From positions 62,001 to 126,000 of the forward strand of contig NZ_WSRZ01000009.1 in assembly GCF_009828585.1 (NCBI RefSeq): DNA of 64,000 nt. The letters run 5' to 3'. The stretch is from Shewanella litoralis (lineage in GTDB: Bacteria; Pseudomonadota; Gammaproteobacteria; Enterobacterales; Shewanellaceae). The notes under the pieces were generated by a model. That model was given only the letters and a program-made list of their open reading frames with translations. It was not told the DNA's origin and did not search any database. Shown here in pieces: positions 10,382-19,343 of the stretch (its first letter is position 1; each line of letters opens with the position of its first letter). The translations under genes and the position numbers were made by a program.

Positions 10382-11141
10382 ACAGTTACCGCGTGATATT
10401 GATGAGCCACAACTTGTGGTACTGCCTGAATGTTGTTTGTTATTTGGCGGCCATGAAAGTCAACAATTGCAATATGCCGGTAGCGAACATCAAAGCGAGT
10501 TAAAAACTGCATTAGCCAACATGGCCAAGCAATACCAAGTGTATTTAATTGCCGGCACTATTCCAATGCGCGCTGATGATGGCAGAGTGTTCAGTCGCTG
10601 TTATTTTTTTGATGATCATGGCGTCACCCTAGGTCATTACGATAAACTGCATTTATTCGATGTCGATGTTGCCGACGGTACTAAAACCTACCGCGAAAGT
10701 GATACCTTCCATCCAGGCGATCACCTGTGTGTTGTCGACACGCCTTTTGGCAAAGTTGGGCTTGCCATTTGTTACGACATTCGCTTTGGTGATTTGTTTA
10801 GGGCACTGCGCCTTGCGGGTGCGGATTACATCGCACTGCCGTCGGCTTTTACCAAAGTGACCGGAGAGGCGCACTGGCAAGTATTATTACAGGCTCGGGC
10901 CATCGAAACTCAATGCTATTTATTGGGTGCAGGCCAATGGGGTCAGCATAATCAAGGTAGCCGAGAAACCTGGGGCCACAGCATGATTGTTGACCCATGG
11001 GGCAGAGTCATTGCCGAACGTGCCACCGAGTGCGGTTGGGCACAAGCCAAGGTTGAACTCAGTGAGCTACAACGTATACGTCAACAAATGCCGGTCATCG
11101 GCCATAATCGTTTCATTGCGCCACAATTAACCCCTGTTTAG
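10305..11141 (+). CDS. nitrilase-superfamily amidohydrolase (Nit1/deaminated-glutathione amidase-like)
   Basis: A 278-residue carbon-nitrogen hydrolase with the full catalytic triad: E42 in VVLPECCLLFGGHE, K114 in HYDKLHLFDV and C156 in GLAICYDIRF. The pattern resembles the Nit1/Nit2 branch that removes the amide from deaminated glutathione, a metabolite-repair role in the cytoplasm; this substrate is inferred. The start is backed by an AGGAG eight bases upstream of ATG and by the standard MQISLLQ N-terminus, so the 77-base overlap with yhdP is real. tldD follows 58 bases later. Confidence 0.92.
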   Translation: MQISLLQCQSSRDVQANLAFIDSQLKQLPRDIDEPQLVVLPECCLLFGGHESQQLQYAGSEHQSELKTALANMAKQYQVYLIAGTIPMRADDGRVFSRCYFFDDHGVTLGHYDKLHLFDVDVADGTKTYRESDTFHPGDHLCVVDTPFGKVGLAICYDIRFGDLFRALRLAGADYIALPSAFTKVTGEAHWQVLLQARAIETQCYLLGAGQWGQHNQGSRETWGHSMIVDPWGRVIAERATECGWAQAKVELSELQRIRQQMPVIGHNRFIAPQLTPV

Positions 11142-11199
11142 GTGGACGCTTAAGACCTCATTCGCACCATGCGTTAGCTATTAATAAAAGAGAATTTGA

Positions 11200-12648
11200 A
11201 TGCCATTTTTAACTCAAGTAGAGCAAAGCTTATTGCAAGATGGATTAACCTTAGATGGACTACAAGGTTACCTAAATACCATTCATCAACACAATATTGA
11301 TTTTTCAGACCTGTATTTTCAAGCTTGTCGTCATGAGTCGTGGGTATTAGAAGATGGCATTGTAAAAGAAGGTAGTTTTCATATTGAACGCGGTGTGGGG
11401 GTGCGTGCGATTACCGGCGAAAAAACCGGTTTTGCTTATGCAGATGAAATTACCCCAGCAGCATTAGATGCCGCAGCTAAAGCGGCGCGTGGCATTGCCA
11501 GTGCGGGCGAGCAACACAAAGTACAAGCGTTTAAGCGCCAAACCGCGCATAAACTGTATGACAGCGCCGACCCAATAGCGGCAATGGACGAAGTCAAAAA
11601 AATCGACTTACTTAAACAGGCTGATGCCTATATTCGCAGCCTCGACAGCCGTATTATTCAAGTTGTGGTCAGTTTATCTGGCGTGCACGAAGAGATATTA
11701 ATTGCCGCCAGTGACGGGACATTAGCCGCTGACATTCGTCCATTAGTGCGTTTTAATTGCAGCGTTATTTTAGAAGACAACGGCAAGCGTGAACGTGGCA
11801 GCGCCGGTGGCGGTGGTCGTCATGACTACAGTGTATTTTTAGCCACTGATGACGCCGGTTTACCACTGAGCTTTGAATTTGCCCGTGAAGCTGTGCGCCA
11901 GGCTCAGGTTAATGTTCATGCCATTGATGCCCCTGCGGGCGAAATGCCAGTGGTACTGGGTAATGGTTGGCCTGGGGTGTTATTACATGAAGCCGTAGGC
12001 CATGGTTTAGAAGGTGATTTTAACCGTAAAGGCAGCAGTGCATTTAGCGGTAAAATTGGTCAGAAAGTGGCGTCAACATTAGTCACCGTGGTCGACGACG
12101 GCACCATGGAGAATCGTCGTGGCTCGTTAAGCATTGACGATGAAGGTGTTGTAACCCAAAAGACCACCTTAATCGAAAACGGTATTTTAAAAGGTTACAT
12201 GCAAGACAAGCTCAATGCGCGTCTTATGGGTCAGGCCCCTACCGGTAATGGTCGCCGCGAATCATACGCTCACCTACCTATGCCGCGTATGACTAACACC
12301 TATATGAATGCTGGCGAGTCTAACCCTGCCGACATCATTAAGTCGGTTAAAAAAGGCATTTACGCGCCTAACTTTGGTGGCGGACAGGTCGATATTACTT
12401 CAGGTAAGTTTGTGTTCTCAGCCTCTGAAGCATACTTAATTGAAGACGGCGAAGTGACTCAAGCCATTAAAGGCGCCACCTTAATTGGTAACGGCCCAGA
12501 AGCCATGGGATTAATCTCAATGGTCGGTAATGATTTAGCCCTAGATAAAGGCGTGGGTGTATGTGGTAAAGACGGCCAAAGCGTGCCGGTTGGGGTGGGG
12601 CAACCTACATTAAAAATTGATCGTTTAACCGTAGGCGGTACAGCGTAA
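11200..12648 (+). CDS. tldD: metalloprotease TldD
   Basis: TldD is the catalytic subunit of the TldD/TldE(PmbA) heterodimeric zinc protease, which degrades unfolded peptides and processes modified peptides such as microcin B17. The HExxxH zinc motif is at residues 263-268 (HEAVGH), followed by [10 protein letters not shown]. The length of 482 residues is normal. The glycine-rich [10 protein letters not shown] (about 201-210) and [15 protein letters not shown] near 395 are family hallmarks. The partner gene pmbA lies 11.7 kb away at 24395-25774. An AAAAGAG lies 8 bases before the ATG. Confidence 0.97.
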   Translation: MPFLTQVEQSLLQDGLTLDGLQGYLNTIHQHNIDFSDLYFQACRHESWVLEDGIVKEGSFHIERGVGVRAITGEKTGFAYADEITPAALDAAAKAARGIASAGEQHKVQAFKRQTAHKLYDSADPIAAMDEVKKIDLLKQADAYIRSLDSRIIQVVVSLSGVHEEILIAASDGTLAADIRPLVRFNCSVILEDNGKRERGSAGGGGRHDYSVFLATDDAGLPLSFEFAREAVRQAQVNVHAIDAPAGEMPVVLGNGWPGVLLHEAVGHGLEGDFNRKGSSAFSGKIGQKVASTLVTVVDDGTMENRRGSLSIDDEGVVTQKTTLIENGILKGYMQDKLNARLMGQAPTGNGRRESYAHLPMPRMTNTYMNAGESNPADIIKSVKKGIYAPNFGGGQVDITSGKFVFSASEAYLIEDGEVTQAIKGATLIGNGPEAMGLISMVGNDLALDKGVGVCGKDGQSVPVGVGQPTLKIDRLTVGGTA

Positions 12649-12663
12649 CAAACGTTAGTGAAT

Positions 12664-12704
12664 GAGCTTAATGCTGAGTGCTACAGTCGATTAAGCTCGT
12701 TTAT
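12664..12704 (+). terminator. probable terminator after tldD
   Basis: Perfect 9-bp arms GAGCTTAAT (12664-12672) and ATTAAGCTC (12690-12698), followed by GTTTAT, lie 16 bases after the tldD stop. The loop is long (17 bases) and the T run short, so termination may be partial. Confidence 0.5.
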
Positions 12705-12797
12705 ATATTGAAACGATTTGTTCTTTTAAAATTAACTGTATTGCTTACCTGTGCAGTGGATCTCAATGATTGACTGATAAGCAATGTAGAGACAGGG

Positions 12798-12803
12798 TAT
12801 AAT
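12798..12803 (+). promoter_or_regulatory. -10 element upstream of the export operon
   Basis: A perfect TATAAT lies 38 bases before the ATG at 12841, but no good -35 is seen 17 bases upstream. A TTGACT lies 22 bases away, too far for a normal promoter. Confidence 0.35.
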
Positions 12804-12840
12804 TCATTAAGAAAATAGAGCATAAGCTCTAGAGGTGATT

Positions 12841-14286
12841 ATGATTTTAATGAATGTGATTAGGCAATGCATACAGCGCCCTGCACGTATGGCTGGTTGT
12901 ATTACGCTATGTTTTAGTGCGTTAGCCTTTACCGGTTTAGCTAATGCTGAAACTGTGAGTTTTGTTCAGGCTTGGCAACAATTACAGCAAGTGAGTGATC
13001 ATCTACAGGCTAAAAACCAACACGTTAACCGTGCTAAAGCTGAAGAACATGCCGGCGATGCATTAAACTATCCCTCGCTTAATATTGCGGGCAGCTATAC
13101 CCGACTAGAAAAACCGATTGAATTAGACTTACAAGATTTAAACCCACTTGCCTCGCTTGATGCAAATTCATTACCCAGTGCGATTACCGAAGTATTAGCC
13201 ACCATCCCCAGTTCAATGTATGTCACGCCGTTTACTGAACAAGATGTGTTCCGAGCCAGCTTGCAAGCCATGTGGCCAATTTACACCGGTGGGCGGATCA
13301 CGGCTGCACAAGGGATTCATGCTGCACAAGTGTCAGAGTCAGAACAAGAGTTTGCCCTTGCCAGCCGAGAGTTATTTTTACAATTAGTTGACCGTTATTA
13401 TGCGGTGTCGGTAACACACACCTTAGCTGACACTCAACAACAGCTGGTGGACTCGTTAAGCTTACATGTGTCACATGCTGAAAAGCTCGAGCAACAAGGG
13501 CAAATTGCCAAAGTTGAACGTTTAAATGCGCAGGTGGCACTTGAAAATGCCAAAGTCGATTTAGGCAAAGCTAAGCGCCAGTATGAAATGGCCGAAATCG
13601 CCCTTGCGCGGATGCTACATGTGCCAACGGTCAGTCCAAGCACCCCATTATTTGTACTCAAGCAACAGCCTTCTTTATCACGTTTAAGTCAGCTTACCTT
13701 AACCCAACACCCGGCACTAAAACTGCTTGAGGCTAAAGAAGCGCAAGCCAATGGTTTGGTCGATTTAGAGAAAGGCGGCTATTTTCCAACAGTATATTTA
13801 TACGGTAATTACACCTTATATGAAGATGACAGTTTATTTTCTCAAGTGGAACCAGACTGGATGGTCGGCGTCGGTGTGAGTATTCCGCTTATTAGCCGTG
13901 ACGGTCGCAGTGGTAAAGTGTTAGCGGCCAAAAGTGCCTTATTGCAAGCGCGATATACCAAGGCGCAAACTCGACAAGATTTAAGCTTACTGATAGACCA
14001 AAGCTATCGCCAAATGCTGCAAGCTCAAGAAGAAGTTGAAGCACTTAATGCTTCACTGGCGCTTGCCACTGAAAACCTACGATTACGCGAATTAGCCTTT
14101 AATCAAGGGTTATCGACCTCCATTGAGCGCGTCGATGCTGAACTGAATTTAACCGCCGTTAAAACCAAACAATTAGGGGCTAAATATCGTTATATGCAAG
14201 CGTATGCCAAAGTGATGGCGGTGAGTGGTCAGGTCGACGAATATATTAATAGAATTGAAATTCAGGGAGCTTCACATGCGAACTAA
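12841..14286 (+). CDS. TolC-family outer-membrane export protein
   Basis: A 481-residue outer-membrane efflux protein with a signal peptide (about residues 1-35, ending GLANAETVSF) and two OEP repeats rich in Ala, Gln, Leu and Glu that form the periplasmic coiled-coil barrel. Trimeric proteins of this family form the exit duct for type I secretion and drug pumps. I chose the ATG at 12841 because AGAGG lies 5 bases upstream; a GTG two codons earlier overlaps that site. It is the first gene of a four-gene operon with a HlyD adaptor and two ABC-2 permeases. No N-terminal lipobox is seen, unlike the RND-linked OEP at 59021. Confidence 0.9.
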   Translation: MILMNVIRQCIQRPARMAGCITLCFSALAFTGLANAETVSFVQAWQQLQQVSDHLQAKNQHVNRAKAEEHAGDALNYPSLNIAGSYTRLEKPIELDLQDLNPLASLDANSLPSAITEVLATIPSSMYVTPFTEQDVFRASLQAMWPIYTGGRITAAQGIHAAQVSESEQEFALASRELFLQLVDRYYAVSVTHTLADTQQQLVDSLSLHVSHAEKLEQQGQIAKVERLNAQVALENAKVDLGKAKRQYEMAEIALARMLHVPTVSPSTPLFVLKQQPSLSRLSQLTLTQHPALKLLEAKEAQANGLVDLEKGGYFPTVYLYGNYTLYEDDSLFSQVEPDWMVGVGVSIPLISRDGRSGKVLAAKSALLQARYTKAQTRQDLSLLIDQSYRQMLQAQEEVEALNASLALATENLRLRELAFNQGLSTSIERVDAELNLTAVKTKQLGAKYRYMQAYAKVMAVSGQVDEYINRIEIQGASHAN

Positions 14287-15262
14287 CAGAGTTATCGCAG
14301 TATTCGCATTGCTGCTGTTATTGTTATTACTGGGCTATGGCGTCATGTTGGCGTTTACGCCTAAGCCAACTGTATTGCAGGGGCAAATTGAAGCGCGAGA
14401 ATATAATATCTCCTCTAAAGTACCTGGCCGAGTAGAACAAGTGTTAGTGCGTAAAGGTGATAAGGTCGCTCAAGGCGATATTTTATTTTCCATTAGTAGC
14501 CCAGAGTTAGATGCTAAATTAATGCAAGCCCAGGGTGGGTTAGATGCCGCCACCGCTCAACAACAGCAAGCCAATAATGGCGCAAGACAACAAGAAGTCA
14601 CAGCCGCACAAGAGCAATGGCGCAAAGCAAAAGCGGCCACTGAGTTACGGATTAAAACTTATCAGCGAGTTGAAAACTTGTTTGAAGAAGGTGTTGTCGC
14701 ACGGCAACAGCGCGATGAAGCCTACACTCAATGGCAAGCTGCTAAATATACCGAACAAGCCGCTTATGCCATGTACCAAATGGCACAAGAAGGCGCGCGT
14801 AGTGAAACCAAAGCTGCAGCAGCAGGGCAAACTCGCATGGCCGAAGGGGCAGTAAAAGAAGTCAATGCCATTTTAGCCGACAGCCAAATGCGCTCACCTA
14901 AACAAGCTGAAGTCAGTGACGTATTACTGCAAGCGGGTGAGCTCGCACCTAGTGGTTTTCCGGTGGTGAGTATTATTGATATGAATGATGTGTGGGCGGT
15001 AATGCAGGTGCGCGAAGATCAATTGAGCCAATTTAAACAAGGGCAAACCTTAGCTTTAGAGATCCCGGCATTACAACAACAGGTAGAGTTTGAAGTGTCG
15101 CATATCAGTGTAATGGGCAACTTTGCCACCTGGCGCTCTACCGAAAGCGGCCACGATTTTGATATGCGCACTTTCGAAGTCGAGTTAACGCCAAAGCAGC
15201 CAATAGCAGACTTACGCGTGGGGATGTCGGTATTATTTCGTGTCGACACGCTTACACAATAA
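14276..15262 (+). CDS. HlyD/MFP-family periplasmic adaptor (YhiI-like)
   Basis: A membrane-fusion protein that bridges inner-membrane permeases to the outer-membrane duct. One N-terminal membrane helix (about residues 7-25) is followed by a lipoyl half-motif (YNISSKVPGRVEQVLVRKGD), a long Ala/Gln-rich coiled-coil hairpin (about 80-200) and the second lipoyl/beta-barrel part. The start is set at 14276 (MRTNRVIAV) because GGGAG lies just upstream; the frame is open 51 bases earlier but without a ribosome site. It overlaps the TolC-like gene by 11 bases, showing coupled translation. The product is 328 residues. Confidence 0.9.
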   Translation: MRTNRVIAVFALLLLLLLLGYGVMLAFTPKPTVLQGQIEAREYNISSKVPGRVEQVLVRKGDKVAQGDILFSISSPELDAKLMQAQGGLDAATAQQQQANNGARQQEVTAAQEQWRKAKAATELRIKTYQRVENLFEEGVVARQQRDEAYTQWQAAKYTEQAAYAMYQMAQEGARSETKAAAAGQTRMAEGAVKEVNAILADSQMRSPKQAEVSDVLLQAGELAPSGFPVVSIIDMNDVWAVMQVREDQLSQFKQGQTLALEIPALQQQVEFEVSHISVMGNFATWRSTESGHDFDMRTFEVELTPKQPIADLRVGMSVLFRVDTLTQ

Positions 15263-15280
15263 GCCAGGGTAAAAAGCTTA

Positions 15281-16453
15281 ATGATGACAGAATTATTTAA
15301 GCGAGAATTCAATGCCCTATGGCACTCACCATGGCAGTTGGCCCTGATAAGCTATATTCCGCTTATTGGTGTGCTGGCATTATGGTGGTTGTTCAGCGCA
15401 GGTTTACCACGGCAACTCCCTGTCGCGGTTGTTGATGTTGATAACAGCCAAATTAGCCGTATGTTAACTCGCCAGCTGGCTGCTAACGCTGTGATTGCGC
15501 CACAATCCTATGCTAATGAAGCACAAGCCGTAGAGGCAATGCGCCAAACTCAGGTTTATGCCATGGTGGTGTTACCTTATCAGCTAAAAAAAGATCTGCT
15601 GACGGGTCAACAGCCCACCATTGATATTCGCTACAACAGTCAGTTTTTGCTGGTGGGTAAATTGTTGTCGAGCCAGTTACAGTTGAGCCTGGCAGAAGGA
15701 CTGACCCAAATAGGCCAGCAACGCTTGCTACTTAATGGTGCTAACAAAGCCACCGTCGATGTTAGTTTGAGCCCCATTACCAATCAAACCACGGCATTAT
15801 TTAATCGTAATAACAATTATGTCGGCTTTTTAGTGCCGCCCATTTTGATTGCATTGTGGCAATTATTATCGATGTTGGTGTTTATTAACAGCCTCAATCA
15901 AGAGCTGGTCCTATACCAAAATCGCTATTATTTTCCTAAACAAATCTGGGCATTAATCGCTACTAAGATTCTGTTTTATAGCCCTATTATGTTACTGCAT
16001 GGCGGGTTCATCTTATTGTGGTTATATCATTACTTAGGGTTACCAGCCGCAGGCGCATTGGTTGACTTAACGCTCGCGCAGTTAGCAATGCTAATGGCGT
16101 TGTGGTTAATGGTATTGGTGATATTTACAGGAATGCGAGACAGTGCTCGTAGCGTGAGCTTTTGCACCGCATTATTTGCCCCAGCGTTTGCATTTATGGG
16201 CATTACCTTTCCGGTGAATGATATGCCTTTACTCGCCCAATGGTGGCGCTTAATCATGCCGTCTAGTCATTATATAGACTCTCACGTGAGCGTGATTAGT
16301 TATGGGGTCAAATTACCTCATGTGTTGGGGCAAATCAGTGGTTATTGGGGCTTTTTATTGTTGTTGCCTTTCATTGTGTTTTTCGCCAATAAAGCCAAAG
16401 ATGTCCCAAAGACTGATTTAACCTCAAGTGATGTTAATCAGGAGGTCAGTTAA
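15281..16453 (+). CDS. ABC-2 type permease (YhhJ-like), first of a pair
   Basis: A 390-residue inner-membrane protein with the ABC-2 layout: one N-terminal helix (about 20-42), a large periplasmic region (about 45-175, starting PVAVVDVDNSQISRMLTRQL) and five helices in the C-terminal half. Family members export drugs or lipophilic molecules with a separate ATPase. The stop overlaps the ATG of the next permease by one base. The two permeases are diverged paralogues, both with a V(D/V)DxDNSxxSR motif right after the first helix. No ATPase gene is in the operon. Confidence 0.88.
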   Translation: MMTELFKREFNALWHSPWQLALISYIPLIGVLALWWLFSAGLPRQLPVAVVDVDNSQISRMLTRQLAANAVIAPQSYANEAQAVEAMRQTQVYAMVVLPYQLKKDLLTGQQPTIDIRYNSQFLLVGKLLSSQLQLSLAEGLTQIGQQRLLLNGANKATVDVSLSPITNQTTALFNRNNNYVGFLVPPILIALWQLLSMLVFINSLNQELVLYQNRYYFPKQIWALIATKILFYSPIMLLHGGFILLWLYHYLGLPAAGALVDLTLAQLAMLMALWLMVLVIFTGMRDSARSVSFCTALFAPAFAFMGITFPVNDMPLLAQWWRLIMPSSHYIDSHVSVISYGVKLPHVLGQISGYWGFLLLLPFIVFFANKAKDVPKTDLTSSDVNQEVS

Positions 16454-17601
16454 TGAACTTCTGGCAGTTAATACTCGCAGAGTTTAAGGCTATTTTTGCC
16501 GACAAGGCGATTATGGTGACCCTATTTGGTGGCGTGTTGTTTTATTCGGTATTGTATCCATTACCGTATTTAAACCAGGTGCCTACCGAGCAACAAGTGG
16601 TTGTGGTTGATCATGACAACTCATCGCTGAGCCGTTTAGTGACTCGCCATGCCGATGCCAGTGCCAAAATTCATATTGTAGCCAATCTTGGCAGCATTGA
16701 TGAAGCTGAAGCCTGGATAAGCGAGGGTAAGGCTCATGGTTTATTGGTGATCCCAGCCAATTTTAGACGTGATTTATTGCTAGGTAAGGGCGCAACCTTA
16801 AGCTATGGCGGCGATGCAAGTTACTTTTTAATTTATTCTGCAGTAGCAGAAGGGCTAGTGGCTGCGGGTTTAGATGCCAGTAAACAAGTGCAACTTATCG
16901 GTTTACTGGCCCGTGGGCAAAACCCGCAATTGGCTCAGCAAAGTGTTAACTCAATTAATATCAACTCAGTACCTGCATTTAACCCGAGCTTGGGTTACAC
17001 ACCCTATGTGATCCCCGGTCTCTTTTTACTGATATTGCATCAAACGTTATTAATTGGCACTGGGATTTTAGGCGCAGGCCAATGGCGAAGACCAGGATAT
17101 TGGCAGCATGTGAGCCCTGGCGTATTGGTGTTTGCCCGTTTAAGTGTATTTTTACTGATTTATAGTGTGTTCAGTAGCTTTTACTTGGGGTACTGCTTTT
17201 ATTGGTATCAGGTTAGTGTTGCGGCAACCATCATTGAAGTCGGCTTATTTATGCTGCCATTTTTATTAGCCACAGGTGCGTTGGGGATTGTGTTTAGTAG
17301 TTTATTTGCTCGGCGCGACTTATCAACTCAGGTGTACTTATTGATGTCGATGCCGGTGTTATTTGTGTCGGGATTTGTATGGCCCATTGCCTTAATCCCT
17401 GAACCTTTGGTGATGATATCGCAGATCATTCCTGCTGTACCCGCCATTATGGGAATGCTAGAACTCAATCAACTTGGTGCGGGGTGGTTAGCGGTTATGC
17501 CTAAATGGCTGCAGCTTTGGGGATTATTTGCGGTGTTTGCGTGTATTGCAATCATGAGGGTAGCCGCGAGACAAAAACAGGCTAAAGCGATGTTAAGTTA
17601 A
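16453..17601 (+). CDS. ABC-2 type permease, second of a pair
   Basis: A 382-residue paralogue of the preceding gene with the same plan: one N-terminal helix (about 20-38), a periplasmic domain opening with VVVVDHDNSSLSRLVTRHAD, then five helices ending near residue 370. The ATG shares a base with the preceding stop, and a GGAGG lies about 6 bases upstream inside the previous gene. Together the two permeases probably form a heterodimeric channel feeding the HlyD and TolC-like proteins. The substrate is unknown. It ends the operon; the next gene is on the other strand. Confidence 0.88.
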   Translation: MNFWQLILAEFKAIFADKAIMVTLFGGVLFYSVLYPLPYLNQVPTEQQVVVVDHDNSSLSRLVTRHADASAKIHIVANLGSIDEAEAWISEGKAHGLLVIPANFRRDLLLGKGATLSYGGDASYFLIYSAVAEGLVAAGLDASKQVQLIGLLARGQNPQLAQQSVNSININSVPAFNPSLGYTPYVIPGLFLLILHQTLLIGTGILGAGQWRRPGYWQHVSPGVLVFARLSVFLLIYSVFSSFYLGYCFYWYQVSVAATIIEVGLFMLPFLLATGALGIVFSSLFARRDLSTQVYLLMSMPVLFVSGFVWPIALIPEPLVMISQIIPAVPAIMGMLELNQLGAGWLAVMPKWLQLWGLFAVFACIAIMRVAARQKQAKAMLS

Positions 17602-17641
17602 ATTCGCGATCACATTCAACATAGTTAAGTGTTGCCGAAGT

Positions 17642-17674
17642 AAAAAGACAGGCATCGCAATGATTGGCCTGTCT
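17642..17674 (-). terminator. terminator of the 17761-18273 gene
   Basis: Perfect 8-bp arms, AGACAGGC (17646-17653) and GCCTGTCT (17667-17674). Read on the minus strand, the stem ends in TTTTTA, so it ends transcription of the minus-strand gene about 90 bases upstream. Confidence 0.7.
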
Positions 17675-17760
17675 ATCGCACCACACTCAGCTAGATGTGA
17701 TGTTGTTATACTAATTGACTGATTGGCGTTAACCTTCGCGGTTATTTGGTCGCTCTCCAA

Positions 17761-18273
17761 TTACAGAATACCAGTTTGCACTGTGTTTAATGCTGCTTCT
17801 AAACGTTCAACATTATGTTTATAAATACCGCTGCTATCGACTTTAGCTGCGCGTTTAAAGTCAGCTAATGCCCCTAAATTATCATTGTTCAATAGCTTCA
17901 TTACGCCGCGGTTGTTGTAAGCGTAAGCACGAACTGACATAGAAGGTATGGCCACTAAAGATCGTGCGCTTTTAACTGCAGCGCTGCAGGCTTTTTCTGC
18001 TTTTTCCATATCAGACATTTGCACGTAACCGGCACATAAGTTCACATTGCGAGAATAGTCGTCTACGGTATATTTACTGGCAGAGAGTGTTGCTGTTAAC
18101 CCTTCTTCAATATTACCTGCTTGCAATGCCGTTACACCTGGTACATCTTCAACAAGTACCATTTTGTAAGCAGTACTATCCATGTTTTGGCCTTGAGTGT
18201 TAGCCATCACACTTGCCGATGCGGTGAGTAATAATGTGGCACTGATTAAGCCATTAATGATGTTCTTGTTCAT
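17761..18273 (-). CDS. periplasmic tetratricopeptide-repeat protein
   Basis: A 170-residue secreted protein: a signal peptide (about residues 1-24, cleavage after ASVMA) and TPR-like helices in the second half, best seen in VRAYAYNNRGVMKLLNND followed by LGALADFKRAAKVD. Two cysteines (LCAGYVQM and KACSAAV) could form a disulphide. Similar proteins occur across Shewanella without a known function; TPR folds usually bind partner proteins. The start is supported by GGGAG eight bases before the ATG. A single-gene unit with its own terminator. Confidence 0.8.
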   Translation of the reverse strand: MNKNIINGLISATLLLTASASVMANTQGQNMDSTAYKMVLVEDVPGVTALQAGNIEEGLTATLSASKYTVDDYSRNVNLCAGYVQMSDMEKAEKACSAAVKSARSLVAIPSMSVRAYAYNNRGVMKLLNNDNLGALADFKRAAKVDSSGIYKHNVERLEAALNTVQTGIL

Positions 18274-18625
18274 GATGTCGCTCCCTGTGAGGTTTGGTAG
18301 CGCCGCGCTACAGGTGAACTTTAGTGAAAAGCGATACAGGCGACAAACGATAAAAAACGCATTAATGAGTTAAAAAAACTCACCTATACATAAAGAGGTA
18401 TATGCGAGTAGTAAATTAACCAAGAGCGCTATAGGTTAGAGTGAAGGGCAATCGGCTGGCTAGCAAGGTCTTGCCTTGCTGCCTTATCGACTTTTTATGT
18501 AGAATCATTACACCTCAAAGTCTCTGCCTTTAAAGAACTACAGCCCCCTAATATTACTCAAGAAACTAACTTCATTGTATATTGGACCGCTAAGCTAAAT
18601 CGATGAGGCTACAATAAGGATAACA
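18274..18625. other. divergent intergenic region
   Basis: It carries the upstream regions of two divergent genes. Visible structures are a TGAGTT/AACTCA inverted repeat around an A5 centre (18366-18382) and a hairpin with 7-bp arms AGCAAGG/CCTTGCT around TCTTG near 18460-18480, without a T run. I could not pick promoters with confidence. Confidence 0.4.
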
Positions 18626-19282
18626 ATGACGATACTTCAACACAGTAAATTGCTTGGCTACAGCTTTGTGACTTGGCTAAGTTTTTATCTGATTGGTCTG
18701 CCTGATTATTATCAACAATGGCCGTTTTGGATAAAATTACCCTTATTGCCACTTGTGACTTTGCTATATATTCCTATCACTAAGATGACGCTGAGAAAAT
18801 ACTGGAGCGATGGCCAGCATGTTATTAACTCATGCTGGCTGGCGTTTTATTTAACCTTACCTTTGTTTATTTACGATTATTTGCTGCTCGGGGTATATAC
18901 CCAAACAACCTGAAGATGCTCGATTTCAGCAAGAATTTACACGCGTTTAGGCAAGGCATTGATTGCGGGTAATGGTTGTTCCCTTTCCAAAATCAATAAC
19001 ACAGCATAAACGCGTGTAAAACTTGCCCTTTGGGAGTTTCACCGTGTTCCCACTACGTTGTTGCGTTAATTTATAAGGTACCCACATTACCGCATTAACG
19101 CGCCTAGTATTGAAAACACGGTGAAGCTCTGAAACACGTCTCTTCAAGTTGATTGGGTATATAAAGACTTAGGCATCAATTTTGTTTTTTCATACTGGTA
19201 TTTAAGCTTTTTCTACTTTTCATTTTGGCTTCAATTTCCGTATATAGCCTGGCGAATGGAAAAGGCAGAGGGCCGTCGCTAA
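18626..19282 (+). pseudogene. small membrane-protein gene interrupted by a MITE-like element
   Basis: From the ATG at 18626 (AAGGA five bases upstream) the frame gives 91 residues with three hydrophobic segments, then enters an inserted element at 18899 and stops after TQTT at 18911-18913. Beyond the element the same frame resumes at 19163 with KDLGINFVFSYWYLSFFYF and ends in RMEKAEGRR before TAA at 19280-19282. Removing the element plus one copy of an ATAT duplication joins the parts in frame to a 130-residue protein with four or so membrane helices. The family is not recognised. The truncated 95-residue product may still be made. Confidence 0.8.
18899..19158. mobile_element. 260-bp MITE-like element with terminal inverted repeats and ATAT duplication
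   Basis: The ends are 18-bp imperfect inverted repeats (18899-18916 and 19141-19158, 16 of 18 matching, outermost ACCCAA/TTGGGT). It is flanked by ATAT on both sides (18895-18898 and 19159-19162). Inside are two long hairpins: a perfect 14-bp pair (18936-18949 with 19007-19020, core ACGCGT) and an 11-bp pair (19038-19048 with 19115-19125, core ACCGTG), plus GCGTTAAT/ATTAACGC. No transposase is encoded; a 66-codon minus-strand frame lies inside but looks like a by-product. Size, ends and duplication fit a non-autonomous miniature element mobilised in trans. Confidence 0.8.
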
Positions 19283-19343
19283 CACCTCAAGTGTGGCGCA
19301 AAAAGCGTGTTAGTTTTACCGGTTAGCTCAGTATCTACGTGAG

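Noticed and set aside
18947-19147. 66-codon minus-strand frame
   Set aside because: It lies wholly within the MITE-like element and spans its hairpins; probably a chance frame carried by the repeat. Similar short frames are sometimes annotated as proteins in Shewanella.
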